Of a DNA stretch of 64,000 nt, positions 9,353 to 17,134 are shown piece after piece (positions within the stretch are counted from its first letter, which is position 1; each line of letters opens with the position of its first letter). The translations under genes and the position numbers were made by a program. Origin of the DNA: Sphingomonas sp. GM_Shp_1 (lineage in GTDB: Bacteria; Pseudomonadota; Alphaproteobacteria; Sphingomonadales; Sphingomonadaceae); assembly GCF_026540895.1 (NCBI RefSeq), contig NZ_JALNUR010000015.1, forward strand, positions 21,107 to 85,106. The letters run 5' to 3'. Below the pieces are notes generated by a model. The model saw nothing but the letters and a program-made list of their open reading frames with translations, had not been told where the DNA came from and did not search any database.

Positions 9353-9488
9353 CCTCCCCTACAAGGGGAGGTGGCAGGCCATAGGCCTGACGGAGGGGTG
9401 TCCCGGTCAGCGAGGGGATGAAGGCGAGCGATCAAGCCCCTCCACCATCCTTTGGATGGTCCCCCTCCCCAAGTGGAACTTGGGGAGG
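9353..9488. repeat. Large palindromic repeat, family A
   Basis: The outer arms CCTCCCC...GGGGAGG, at both ends, enclose TGGCAGGCC-n-GGCCTGACGGAGGGG and CCCCTCCACCATCC with GGATGG. Other family A copies lie at 14112, 21018, 36020, 51163 and 55106. This one fills the gap between the convergent rluA-type and HAAS genes. Confidence 0.85.
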
Positions 9489-9490
9489 AA

Positions 9491-10060
9491 TTAGATAGCG
9501 GCCCGCCCCAACAGATGCCGCCCGGTGCCGCGCAGCACCAGCGTCGCCAGCGCATAGCAACCCAGCGCCCCGGCCAGCGCGACCGGCAGGATCCACAGGC
9601 CCATGACCTCCGGCGCGGCGGGCGGGTCGGTCAGGATGCCGAAGGCCCCGCCTTGGGGCAGCGACCACAGCCCGACATGGGCGGGGAGTAGCGGCTTCGT
9701 CACCGCGACGGCGGCGAAGCAGAAGGCGAACAGATACAGCAGCATCGCCGCCAGCACCGCGCCGAACGCCGCGACGCTCCGTCCCGACCGGACCAGCATC
9801 GCGCCGATCAGCGGGGCCGGGCGATCCTCCGCCAGCGCCCCCGCCAACCGATATTCCTGAACGAACCGCGCCGCCAGCGCGTGCGGCGATCCCAGCGCCG
9901 AGAGGCTGGCGTCCAGCCTGTCCGGTCCGGCGGCAAGGCTGTCCGTCAGATGGCTCTCGATCTCCCGCACGATGCCCGTCCGATCCTCGCTGGGGATCGC
10001 CTGGAGCGACCAGCGGAGACGGCGCACATAGTCGGCGATCATTCGGGTGGGCTCGGTCAT
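9491..10060 (-). CDS. HAAS-domain membrane protein, partner of PadR regulator
   Basis: The 189-residue protein begins with a helical domain of the DUF1700/HAAS kind (about 1-70: YVRRLRWSLQAIPSEDR, EIESHLTDSL, ALGSPHALAARFVQEY). Three hydrophobic segments follow (about 92-118, 128-140 and 153-180). Such proteins are commonly encoded directly after a PadR-type regulator and are thought to work with it in sensing or membrane functions. Here the start overlaps the padR stop as ATGA. A specific function is not known. Confidence 0.8.
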   Translation of the reverse strand: MTEPTRMIADYVRRLRWSLQAIPSEDRTGIVREIESHLTDSLAAGPDRLDASLSALGSPHALAARFVQEYRLAGALAEDRPAPLIGAMLVRSGRSVAAFGAVLAAMLLYLFAFCFAAVAVTKPLLPAHVGLWSLPQGGAFGILTDPPAAPEVMGLWILPVALAGALGCYALATLVLRGTGRHLLGRAAI

Positions 10061-10392
10061 GGCTGATCCTCCACTAGGGTCGTGATGGTGGTGCGAAAGT
10101 CGATCCAGGCGGCGCGCATCGCGGTGGCGAGCGCGGCCCCTTCCTCGGTCAGGCGATAATATTTGCGCGGATTGCCGCCCTCGACCGGCAATTCCCAGCG
10201 CGCGGCGATGCGGCCCGATTTCTCCAACCGGCTTAGCAGCGGATAGAGCGTGCCCTCGCTGACCAAGTCACCGCCTTCGCGGATGCGCGCCAGGATTTCG
10301 ACGCCATAGGCCTCGCCGCGTGCGAGCACGCAGAGCAGCACCAGCTCGGCCGCCCCTTTGCGCAATTGTGACTGCCAACCCGCGATATCCAT
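10057..10392 (-). CDS. PadR family transcriptional regulator
   Basis: The 111-residue winged-helix protein shows the PadR fold: KGAAELVLLCVLARGEAYGVEIL, then the recognition region LVSEGTLYPLLSRLEKSGRI and the wing GGNPRKYYRLTEEG. It likely represses its own operon with the HAAS membrane gene. The start is ATG 10392 (MDIAGWQSQLRKG); nothing upstream in frame resembles the family. A perfect palindrome 24 bases upstream (10416-10430) is a candidate operator. Confidence 0.92.
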   Translation of the reverse strand: MDIAGWQSQLRKGAAELVLLCVLARGEAYGVEILARIREGGDLVSEGTLYPLLSRLEKSGRIAARWELPVEGGNPRKYYRLTEEGAALATAMRAAWIDFRTTITTLVEDQP

Positions 10393-10415
10393 GGGTTTGA
10401 CTGTAATGCCATATG

Positions 10416-10430
10416 CCTTGCTATGCAAGG
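10416..10430. promoter_or_regulatory. Candidate PadR autoregulatory operator
   Basis: CCTTGC-TAT-GCAAGG is a perfect 6-3-6 inverted repeat ending 24 bases before the padR start codon. PadR proteins bind palindromes in their own promoters; assignment to this regulator is inference. Confidence 0.5.
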
Positions 10431-10468
10431 TACCGTATCGCCAAAGTGTGTTCCGAGGTGACGAATAC

Positions 10469-10500
10469 GGAAAACCCCGCCGACCAGAAGGCCGACGGGG
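10469..10500 (-). terminator. Rho-independent terminator of the glycine-zipper gene
   Basis: Read on the minus strand, CCCCGTCGGCC pairs with GGTCGGCGGGG and is followed by TTTTCC. It lies about 50 bases after the gene ending at 10550. Confidence 0.8.
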
Positions 10501-10549
10501 CTCCGACGAAACCGGGGGGAGGGGGGCGAACCCCCTTGAAAACCGGGCG

Positions 10550-10939
10550 TTAGCGGCAATAGCCGGGGTTATTCGACTTTTCGATCGCATGACCGGCCAG
10601 CGCACCGGCGCCACCGCCCAGGATCGTGCCGAGGGTACGATCGCCCCGGCTGTCGATGGTGCGGCCCAGCAGGCCACCGGCGATCGCGCCGACGATGGTG
10701 CCCGTGGTGCCGCTGTTGCAGCGCTGCGGGCCGCGATTGTAATAACCGCGATCATAGCCGCCGCGACGGTCGTAATAGCCACGGTCATAGCCCGGGCCAC
10801 GGTTGTAACCGTCCGAATAGGCCCCGCCATAGGCGCGGTCGTAGCGGTCATAATAACGCTGCGCCGAAGCAGCGGTGGGAACCATGGCCGTGGCGCCGAC
10901 GGCAAGGGCGGCGGCAGCGAGCGAGAGCTTCTTGAACAT
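10550..10939 (-). CDS. Glycine-zipper 2TM protein with Tyr/Gly-rich repeats
   Basis: The 129-residue protein has a signal peptide ending near AASAQ (about residue 27). A low-complexity region of Tyr-Asp-Arg-Gly repeats follows (YDRGYYDRRGGYDRGYYNRG). The C-terminal glycine zipper (GTIVGAIAGGLLGRTIDSRG, GGGAGALAGHAIE) closely matches the genes at 5567 and 6056 and ends in CR. The ATG at 10939 has GGGAGA five bases upstream. It probably sits in the periplasm or outer membrane. Function unknown. Confidence 0.86.
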   Translation of the reverse strand: MFKKLSLAAAALAVGATAMVPTAASAQRYYDRYDRAYGGAYSDGYNRGPGYDRGYYDRRGGYDRGYYNRGPQRCNSGTTGTIVGAIAGGLLGRTIDSRGDRTLGTILGGGAGALAGHAIEKSNNPGYCR

Positions 10940-11104
10940 CACAATCTCCCTTGATCTTCGATCCGGCGGCGGCGGGGATTCCCGTCGTCGTTGATGCTCT
11001 TCTGCCCGATTCGCGATGTTCCGATGCTGAATGCGGTTGTTAGCTGTTGTTCATGCGAAACGTCATGCTTCCCCCATGGGCCCCATGCCGATAGGAGAGG
11101 ATGG

Positions 11105-11770
11105 ATGACGCGACCGCGCCTTGCCCTGTTCGATTGCGACGGCACCCTTGTCGATAGCCAGGCCAATATCTGCCTCGCGGCGGTCGAGGCGTTCGCCCTG
11201 TCCGGCCTGACCCCGCCGCCCGCCTCCGCGATTCGCCGAATCGTCGGATTGAGCCTGGTCGAGGCGATGCGGGTACTCGCCCCCGACCAGCCGGAGGCGG
11301 CGCATCATCGCCTCGCCGCCGACTATAAGGCCGCCTTTTTCCGGCTGCGCACCGAAGGCGAGCTGGAGCCCGAGCCCTTGTTCGATGGGATCGCAGCGCT
11401 GCTCGATCATCTGGCCGAACAGGGATGGCTGATGGGCGTGGCGACCGGCAAGTCCGATCGCGGTCTGGCGCGGGTGCTGGCTGAACATGGGCTGGCGCAT
11501 CATTTCGTCACGTTGCAGACCGCCGACCGTCACCCGTCCAAGCCCGACCCATCGATGCTCCTCGCCGCCATGGCCGAGACCGGGGTGGCCGCCGAAGACG
11601 TGGCGATGATCGGGGATACGAGCTTCGACATGGCGATGGGCAAGGCGGCGGGCGCCTTCGCGGTCGGTGTCGCCTGGGGATATCATGACGTGCACGAACT
11701 GGTGAAGGCGGGGGCCGAAGTCGTCGCGCAAGAGGTGGTCGACCTGCCCGCCCTGCTGGTGCGGCCATGA
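11105..11770 (+). CDS. gph: HAD-superfamily hydrolase, phosphoglycolate phosphatase-like
   Basis: This HAD-family phosphatase of 221 residues has motif I, LFDCDGTLVDSQ (nucleophile Asp at about residue 9, acid/base Asp at 11). Motif II lies near GVATGKSDRG, and the C-terminal GDTSFDMAMGKAAG binds Mg2+. The cap and overall form are those of Gph-like enzymes that dephosphorylate 2-phosphoglycolate, but HAD substrates are hard to assign from sequence. The ATG at 11105 follows GGAGAGG. It leads a three-gene overlapping operon with a small membrane protein and ATP12. Confidence 0.85.
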   Translation: MTRPRLALFDCDGTLVDSQANICLAAVEAFALSGLTPPPASAIRRIVGLSLVEAMRVLAPDQPEAAHHRLAADYKAAFFRLRTEGELEPEPLFDGIAALLDHLAEQGWLMGVATGKSDRGLARVLAEHGLAHHFVTLQTADRHPSKPDPSMLLAAMAETGVAAEDVAMIGDTSFDMAMGKAAGAFAVGVAWGYHDVHELVKAGAEVVAQEVVDLPALLVRP

Positions 11771-11985
11771 GCGAGGATATCGCACGCGCCCGGCGGCGCT
11801 GGCTGGTGATCGTCGCGGTGCGGCTGATCGGTGTGGCGGGTGCGGTGTTCGGTATCGTCCTGGCGTCGCGCGGGGTGGCCTGGCCGCACAAGGTGCTGGG
11901 CGTGGCGATCGTCCTGTCGGCGCTGGCGATGATCGCGATCGTGCCCGCCGGGCTGGCGCATCGCTGGCGGAGTGGTGGCGAGTGA
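11767..11985 (+). CDS. Small two-helix membrane protein
   Basis: The 72-residue protein has two hydrophobic helices (about 12-33 and 42-63) and basic ends (RARRRW, HRWRSGGE). It overlaps gph upstream as ATGA and the ATP12 gene downstream as GTGA, so it is translationally coupled with both. Similar small genes sit between gph and ATP12 in sphingomonads. Its function is not known to me. Confidence 0.78.
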   Translation: MSEDIARARRRWLVIVAVRLIGVAGAVFGIVLASRGVAWPHKVLGVAIVLSALAMIAIVPAGLAHRWRSGGE

Positions 11986-12668
11986 AGCGTTTCTGGAAGC
12001 AGGTCGACGTCGATGCCGATCGCGTCGTGCGGCTGGACGATCGCCCGGTGCGGACGCCGGGCCGTACCCCGCTGGCCCTGCCGACGCCCGCATTGGCCGA
12101 GGCGGTGGCGGAGGAGTGGCGCTCGGTCGGCGAGACGGTCGATCCGCGGGCCATGCCGCTGACCGGGCTGGCCAATGCGGCGATCGACCGGATCGCGGTC
12201 GACCCCGCGCCCTTCGCCGCCGGGCTGGCTCGCTATGCCGAGAGCGATCTGCTCTGTTACCGCGCCGATTCGCCGCCGGAGCTGATCGCGCGGCAGGATG
12301 CGGTGTGGAACCCGCTGCTCGACTGGGCGCGCGACCGCTATGACGTTCACTTCACGCTGGTGACGGGGATCATGCACCAGCCGCAGCCCGAGGCGACCGT
12401 CGCGCGACTGGCGCAGGCGGTGGCGGCGCTGGGGGCGTTTCAACTGGCCGCGCTGTCGCCGGTGGTGACGATCACCGGGTCGCTGGTCCTGGCGCTGGCG
12501 CTGCTGGAGGGGGCGGCGGATCCCGATGCCGTGTGGACGGCGGCGCATGTCGACGAGGATTTCCAGGCCGAGCAATGGGGCGAGGATTATCTCGCCCTGG
12601 AAGCGCGCGAGGCGAAGCGGCGGGAGTTCGATGCGGCGGTCGGGTTCCTGAAGGCGCTCGGGGGATGA
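11982..12668 (+). CDS. ATP12 family F1-ATPase assembly chaperone
   Basis: ATP12 binds the F1 alpha subunit during ATP synthase assembly in mitochondria; alphaproteobacterial homologues are presumed to do the same. The 228-residue protein matches family length. It shows the KRFWKQVDV start, LDDRPVRTPGR, AEEWRSVGE, ESDLLCYRAD and the C-terminal EQWGEDYLALEAREAKRREFD. The start is the GTG at 11982 overlapping the previous TGA. The acidic EDFQAEQWGED patch is conserved in the family. Confidence 0.92.
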   Translation: MKRFWKQVDVDADRVVRLDDRPVRTPGRTPLALPTPALAEAVAEEWRSVGETVDPRAMPLTGLANAAIDRIAVDPAPFAAGLARYAESDLLCYRADSPPELIARQDAVWNPLLDWARDRYDVHFTLVTGIMHQPQPEATVARLAQAVAALGAFQLAALSPVVTITGSLVLALALLEGAADPDAVWTAAHVDEDFQAEQWGEDYLALEAREAKRREFDAAVGFLKALGG

Positions 12669-12700
12669 TCTGCGTGGTGGGCTTGTCGACCAACCGCGCC

Positions 12701-12855
12701 CTCCGTTCGCGCTGAGCGAAGTCGAAGCGCACGGGATTCCGCTGGCGGACAGGGCGGGGCGTGGGCTTCGACTTCGCTCAGCCTGAACGGGGCGGGGGTG
12801 CCCCTTCGTTTTCTATCGCCACTCTTCCGTTCGCACTGAGCGAAGTCGAAGTGCA
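12701..12855. repeat. Three TTCGACTTCGCTCAG repeats
   Basis: Copies are at 12701-12731 (plus sense GCTGAGCGAAGTCGAAG), 12765-12790 (opposite sense CTTCGACTTCGCTCAGC) and 12827-12855 (first sense again). They fill the 220-base gap between the convergent ATP12 gene and gmk. Same family as 4676-4770. Confidence 0.82.
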
Positions 12856-12888
12856 GGCGACACCACCCCCTGCGGAGCAGCGAACCCC

Positions 12889-13548
12889 TTACTTCGTCGT
12901 GAGCTTTCGGATGAACCCGATCAGCCCGGTCTGCCGCGAACGCTTCAGCCGTTCGGCTTGCAGGATGGTCTTCACCCCCTGGAAGCATTTTTCGACATCG
13001 TCATTGACCAGGACATAGTCGTATCCGTCCCAGTGGCTGACCTCATTGGCCGCGCGGGCCATGCGCGCGTCGATCACCTCGACCGAATCGGTCGCGCGGC
13101 GTTCGAGCCGCTGGCGAAGTTCCTCCATCGACGGGGGGAAGATGAAGACGCGGACCACGTCGCCGCCCGCGATCTGGAAAAGCTGCTGCGCGCCCTGCCA
13201 GTCGATATCGAACAGCACGTCCTTGCCCGTCGCCAGCATCGCCTCGACCTGTGCGCGGGGGGTGCCGTAGCGATTGTCGAAGACATGCGCCCATTCGAGG
13301 AATTCGTCATTCGCCACCATCCGGCGAAACTCTTCCAGATCGACGAAGTGATAGTCCTTGCCGTCGACCTCGCCGGGCCGCATTCCGCGCGTCGTCGCCG
13401 ACACCGACATTTGCAGGCCGTCATCATCGGCCAGCAGCTTGCGCGCGATGGTCGACTTGCCCGCGCCCGAGGGAGAGGACAGCACGAACAACATGCCGCG
13501 GCGCTTCAGCTTGTGGGGATCGTCGGGATGGGCGGGCGAATTGGACAT
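12889..13548 (-). CDS. gmk: Guanylate kinase
   Basis: Gmk phosphorylates GMP to GDP with ATP. The 219-residue protein has the P-loop SSPSGAGKST (about residues 24-33), the GMP-binding SATTRGMRPGEVDGKDYHFV, and EFLEWAHVFDNRYGTP. ILQAERLKR lies in the C-terminal helix. The N-terminal 17 residues before MLFVLSSPSG are an extension seen in alphaproteobacteria. The gene is convergent with ATP12; no terminator other than the repeat cluster is seen. Confidence 0.97.
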   Translation of the reverse strand: MSNSPAHPDDPHKLKRRGMLFVLSSPSGAGKSTIARKLLADDDGLQMSVSATTRGMRPGEVDGKDYHFVDLEEFRRMVANDEFLEWAHVFDNRYGTPRAQVEAMLATGKDVLFDIDWQGAQQLFQIAGGDVVRVFIFPPSMEELRQRLERRATDSVEVIDARMARAANEVSHWDGYDYVLVNDDVEKCFQGVKTILQAERLKRSRQTGLIGFIRKLTTK

Positions 13549-13629
13549 GCCTGCCTTTGACGCACGCGGTCGCAGCGCGTCAAGACATGCTTGACGCGCT
13601 GCGACAAGTGGAGCGGGACGAAACCGTCC

Positions 13630-13839
13630 TTAGTAGCGGTCGCCCGCGATCTTGCTTGCCTTGTGCCGGTCATAGGCCTTCTTGGCTGCATAGCCGCCGC
13701 CGAGCAGCAGACCGAGCGGGCCCAGGCGCCGCATTCCGCCGACCGCCAGCGCGCCCAGCGCCGCGCCCTTCAGGCCGCTATTGCCGTCGCGGCGGCTGAC
13801 TTCGCGCCCGACCAGCGCTCCCACGATCCGTCCGATCAT
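13630..13839 (-). CDS. Small Gly/Ala-rich protein, uncharacterised
   Basis: The 69-residue protein starts MIGRIVGALVGREVS and has glycine-spaced segments (GAALGALAVGGM, LGLLLGGGYAAKKAY) that could pack as membrane helices. The C-terminus is basic. Its start overlaps the stop of the next upstream gene as ATGA, so the two are one transcription unit. No named family recognised. Confidence 0.7.
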   Translation of the reverse strand: MIGRIVGALVGREVSRRDGNSGLKGAALGALAVGGMRRLGPLGLLLGGGYAAKKAYDRHKASKIAGDRY

Positions 13840-14051
13840 TGCACTTCTCCGAAAACACGGTCCTTGAGTTCACCCGCGCCGCGCAGCACCGCCCAGCCGA
13901 CCGCATAGGTGATGGCGAGCGGCAGCACGACCTTCAGGACATTGGCGGTGACCGCCCCGATCACCGCGCCGTCGCCAACCCCGTCATCGCCCGACATCCC
14001 GTCGATGGCGGCGCCGACCAGCGCGCCGATTGTCGTTGCACCCATGCTCAT
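13836..14051 (-). CDS. Small membrane-associated protein, uncharacterised
   Basis: The 71-residue protein has a Gly/Ala-rich first half (TIGALVGAAIDGMSGDDGVGDG) and a hydrophobic helix (VLKVVLPLAITYAVGWAVL), ending GAGELKDRVFGEV. The ATG at 14051 has GAAGG just upstream; ATG 14045 is an alternative. The frame stays open upstream only through the palindromic repeat. Coupled by ATGA to the gene at 13630. Function unknown. Confidence 0.68.
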   Translation of the reverse strand: MSMGATTIGALVGAAIDGMSGDDGVGDGAVIGAVTANVLKVVLPLAITYAVGWAVLRGAGELKDRVFGEVQ

Positions 14052-14111
14052 GCCCTTCGTTGCTTGGGACAGGAAAAGCATGGGACGGGGGATGGGTTCC
14101 GTGGGGGCTAA

Positions 14112-14236
14112 TCCTCCCCGGTACGGGGAGGTGGCAGGCCGAAGGCCTGACGGAGGGGGGCTTCCACACAAGACGTCCCTGGCGGCGAGCCCCCTCCACC
14201 ATGCTTCGCATGGTCCACCTCCCCTTGCAGGGGAGG
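14112..14236. repeat. Large palindromic repeat, family A
   Basis: CCTCCCCGGTACGGGGAGG and CCTCCCCTTGCAGGGGAGG form the outer arms. GGCAGGCCGAAGGCCTGACG and CCACCATGCTTCGCATGG are inner hairpins. It fills the gap between gshB and the small genes. Confidence 0.87.
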
Positions 14237-14243
14237 AATAAGC

Positions 14244-15206
14244 TCAACCCTTCGCAGCGACCTTGGCCTCGATCGCGTCCCAGATCAGCCCGGCGACATC
14301 GGTGCCGTCGAATTTCTCGATCGCGACGATCCCGGTGGGGGAGGTGACGTTGATCTCGGTCAGCCATTCGCCGCCGATCACGTCGATCCCGACGAACAGT
14401 AGCCCGCGCCGCTTGAGTTCCGGCCCCAGCACCGCGCAGATCTCGCGCTCGCGCTCCGTCAACTCCGTCTTCTGCGCCGAACCGCCGACCGCCAGGTTGG
14501 AGCGGATCTCGCCCTCGCCCGGCAGGCGGTTGATCGCGCCCGCCACCTCGCCGTCGATCAGGACGATGCGCTTGTCGCCCTTGGCCACGGCGGGAAGGAA
14601 CGCCTGGACCATGTGCGGCTCGCGATAGGCGGTGTTGAACACCTCGATCAGCGCGGACAGGTTCGCGCCGTCACGCCCGACCTTGAAGATCGCCTTGCCG
14701 CCATTGCCGTGCAGCGGCTTGATGACGATCTCGCCATGCTCCGCCAGAAACGCGCGCGCCTCGTCCAGCGAACGGGTGACCAGCGTCGGCGGCATGAACT
14801 GCGGATAGTCGAGGACGAAGACCTTTTCCGGCGCATTGCGCACACTGCGCGGATTGTTGACGACCAGCGTCTTCTCGGCGACCCGCTCCAGCAAATGGGT
14901 GGCGGTGATATAGCCCAGGTCGAAGGGCGGGTCCTGTCGCATCAGCACGACATCGGCCTCATCGCCCAGGTCCAGCTTCACCGGCTCGTCGAAGCTGTAA
15001 TGGTCGCCCGCCACGCGCTGGACGGTGACGGGGTGCGCCCTGGTCCAGAGATGCCCGTCCGACCAGTTGAGGTCGCCCGCATCATAATGGAACAGCCGGT
15101 GCCCGCGCGTCTGGGCGGAGAGCATCAGCGCGAAGGTCGAATCGCCCGCGATATTGATCTGGTCCATCGGGTCCATCTGGACGGCGACGGTCAGCGGCTT
15201 GGACAT
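14244..15206 (-). CDS. gshB: Glutathione synthetase
   Basis: GshB joins glycine to gamma-glutamylcysteine with ATP to make glutathione. The 320-residue protein has the start AVQMDPMDQINIAGDSTFAL, typical of bacterial GshB, and LMRQDPPFDLGYITATHLLE. The ATP-grasp part includes IVIKPLHGNGGKAIFK and the metal-binding end WLTEINVTSPTG. The gene lies downstream of yraN, an arrangement seen in many alphaproteobacteria. Confidence 0.97.
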   Translation of the reverse strand: MSKPLTVAVQMDPMDQINIAGDSTFALMLSAQTRGHRLFHYDAGDLNWSDGHLWTRAHPVTVQRVAGDHYSFDEPVKLDLGDEADVVLMRQDPPFDLGYITATHLLERVAEKTLVVNNPRSVRNAPEKVFVLDYPQFMPPTLVTRSLDEARAFLAEHGEIVIKPLHGNGGKAIFKVGRDGANLSALIEVFNTAYREPHMVQAFLPAVAKGDKRIVLIDGEVAGAINRLPGEGEIRSNLAVGGSAQKTELTEREREICAVLGPELKRRGLLFVGIDVIGGEWLTEINVTSPTGIVAIEKFDGTDVAGLIWDAIEAKVAAKG

Positions 15207-15269
15207 GGGGGTGTTCCTTCGTTCGGGCGGGTCTTTCGGGAGGGGAGGTAATCCTTCGCTCGTCCGCTG

Positions 15270-15707
15270 TCACCCGCACCAGGCATTTTCGATATGGCGC
15301 GGCCGGGTGCCCGGCGCGAGCAGGATCACGTCGACGCGGATATCGTCGCCCGGCCCGGCGTAAGTGGGCATCAGCACTTCGGCGGCGGCGGCCACCCGTG
15401 CGAGTCGCCGCTCGTCGATCGCGAAGTCCAGTTCCGCGGCGGTCTTGCGCGTCTTCACCTCGACGAATGCGACCAGTGACCCGCGCCGCGCGATCAGGTC
15501 GACCTCGCCCGCAGGCGTGCGGACGCGGCGGTCGAGAATGGTCCAGCCCTTCAGGCGCAGCCACCAGGCGGCGAGGCGTTCGCCGCGTCGGCCTGCCGCT
15601 TCGGCACGCTGGCGTTCGGGCGTCGGCCTTTTGGCGATGGGACGCCCGCCCTCGCTTGCTGTCAGAGAACGGCTACGGGACCGTATGCGGACATGATCGG
15701 ATGCCAT
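15270..15707 (-). CDS. YraN/UPF0102 family protein
   Basis: The 145-residue protein has the UPF0102 fold of nuclease-like proteins: GRRGERLAAWWLRLKGWTIL, then the PD-(D/E)XK-like core GEVDLIARRG and VAFVEVKTRK. RVDVILLAPG and the C-terminal HIENAWCG follow. The in-frame ATG at 15707 lacks a clear ribosome site, and the first 25 residues are not family-like, so translation may begin later. Its place between rsmI and gshB matches the conserved alphaproteobacterial neighbourhood. Biochemical function is unsettled. Confidence 0.88.
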   Translation of the reverse strand: MASDHVRIRSRSRSLTASEGGRPIAKRPTPERQRAEAAGRRGERLAAWWLRLKGWTILDRRVRTPAGEVDLIARRGSLVAFVEVKTRKTAAELDFAIDERRLARVAAAAEVLMPTYAGPGDDIRVDVILLAPGTRPRHIENAWCG

Positions 15708-15771
15708 GCCATATCGTGCGAAGCGCCATCGATCGGCGCAAGCCCGTATCGGTCCGGTTTCGTTTCGGCCC

Positions 15772-16140
15772 TCAAGCCGCCACTTCCTCCGGCGCGGTCA
15801 GCCAAGCCAGGCTGTCTTCGGCGGGATCGAACACCCGCAAATAGGGCTGGGTCATCAGCCGCCGGATCTGCTGGCGCCCGATCGCGCTGCCGTTGACCAT
15901 CGCGATCCGGCTGGCGCGGGGGAAATCGCGCAGCGCCTCGTGCACCGTCATGATCGCGTCCTTGGGCTGGACGTTGATCGCCGACATGTCGATGCGCAAC
16001 CGATAGCCGGGGCGGAAACCGCTGCGCCGGAAGGCGTCCAGCAATTCCCGGGCATAGCGCATGGCGATCTCGGGCGTGAAATGCCCGGTCCACTGGATGT
16101 CGAGCAGGTTGAGGTCGTGACGAAATTGGAAGGCGTACAT
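15772..16140 (-). CDS. STAS-like / SpoIIAA-like fold protein, uncharacterised
   Basis: The 122-residue protein starts MYAFQFRHDLNLLDIQWTGH. Alternating strands and helices (HFTPEIAMRYARELLDAF, YRLRIDMSAINVQPKDAI, SRIAMVNGSAIGRQQIRRL) suggest a STAS or SpoIIAA-like domain. No catalytic motif is visible. It sits between rsmI and yraN on the same strand, with 63 bases to rsmI. The fold call is by eye and tentative. Confidence 0.6.
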   Translation of the reverse strand: MYAFQFRHDLNLLDIQWTGHFTPEIAMRYARELLDAFRRSGFRPGYRLRIDMSAINVQPKDAIMTVHEALRDFPRASRIAMVNGSAIGRQQIRRLMTQPYLRVFDPAEDSLAWLTAPEEVAA

Positions 16141-16203
16141 GGGGGAGCGGCTCCTGACCTCTCCCTGCGCGCCCGATCCTTGCCGAATCGCTAATGCCGG
16201 ACC

Positions 16204-17073
16204 CTAATCGCCTGCGTTATCGTCCTTCATCGCCAGCGCGCGGGCATAAAGCGCCTTACGGTCGAGCCCCAACGCCTTGGCCACCTCGCTCGCCGCGCGA
16301 CCGACGGGCAGGCGGGTCAGCGCTTCGGCCAGCGCGGCGTCGGCGTCCTGTTCGGTGGCGGGGGGCGCTTCGCCCGGCGGCGCGACGACGATCGCGATCT
16401 CGCCCTTGGGCCCCGCTTCGGCATAGCGGGCGGCGAGGGTGGAGAGGGTGCCGGTCACCGCCTCCTCGAACTTCTTGGTGATCTCGCGCGTCACCGCTGC
16501 CTCGCGGTCGCCCAATCCTTGCGCCAGTGCGGTCAGCGTTGCCGCCAGGCGTGGGCCCGATTCATAAAGGACCAGCGTCGCGCGGATGCTGGCGATTTCG
16601 GCAATGGCGTCGGCGCGCGCCTTTTCCTTCGGCGGCAGGAAACCCAGGAACAGGAATCGGTCGGTCGGCAGCCCCGCCAACGTCAGCGCGGCGATGGCGG
16701 CGCAAGGGCCCGGGATCGTCACCACCGCATGCCCCGCCGCGCGCGCATCGCGGACCAGCTTGTACCCCGGATCGGAGATCAGCGGCGTGCCCGCATCCGA
16801 CACCAGCGCCACCGCCTGGGTCGCCATGCGGGCGATCAGGCCGGGGCGGACATGCTCGGCATTATGGTCGTGATAGGGCTGCATCGGCCGCTTCACGCCG
16901 ATATGGCGGAGCAGCCCGGCGGTCACGCGGCTGTCCTCCACCGCGATGACATCGGCCTTCGTCAATATGTTGGCCGCGCGGGGGGACAGATCGCCGAGAT
17001 TGCCGATAGGGGTCGCGACGATGTACAGGCCGGGTTCGAGAATAGGTTCGGATTGGGTCACGGGGATCGTCAT
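16204..17073 (-). CDS. rsmI: 16S rRNA (cytidine-1402-2'-O)-methyltransferase RsmI
   Basis: RsmI methylates the 2'-OH of C1402 in 16S rRNA using SAM. The protein has the tetrapyrrole-methylase fold: GLYIVATPIGNLGDLSPRA near the N-terminus, VIAVEDSRVTAGLL, VSDAGTPLISDPGYKLV and TIPGPCAAIAAL. I prefer ATG 17073 (289 residues, MTIPVTQSEP). The in-frame ATG at 17112 adds 13 unlikely residues. The divergent lpoA-like gene starts about 60 bases away. The C-terminal VGRAASEVAKALGLDRKALY helix pair is usual. Confidence 0.96.
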   Translation of the reverse strand: MTIPVTQSEPILEPGLYIVATPIGNLGDLSPRAANILTKADVIAVEDSRVTAGLLRHIGVKRPMQPYHDHNAEHVRPGLIARMATQAVALVSDAGTPLISDPGYKLVRDARAAGHAVVTIPGPCAAIAALTLAGLPTDRFLFLGFLPPKEKARADAIAEIASIRATLVLYESGPRLAATLTALAQGLGDREAAVTREITKKFEEAVTGTLSTLAARYAEAGPKGEIAIVVAPPGEAPPATEQDADAALAEALTRLPVGRAASEVAKALGLDRKALYARALAMKDDNAGD

Positions 17074-17134
17074 GACAGAGGCAGGGCTGTTCGTACAACC
17101 GGGGGCCGTCATTCCGGACTCCGGAAAATGGGGC

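Noticed and set aside
9353..9488. CRISPR-like array among the repeated GC-rich blocks
   Set aside because: The repeats are single palindromic units scattered between genes, with no regular direct repeats and spacers and no cas genes.
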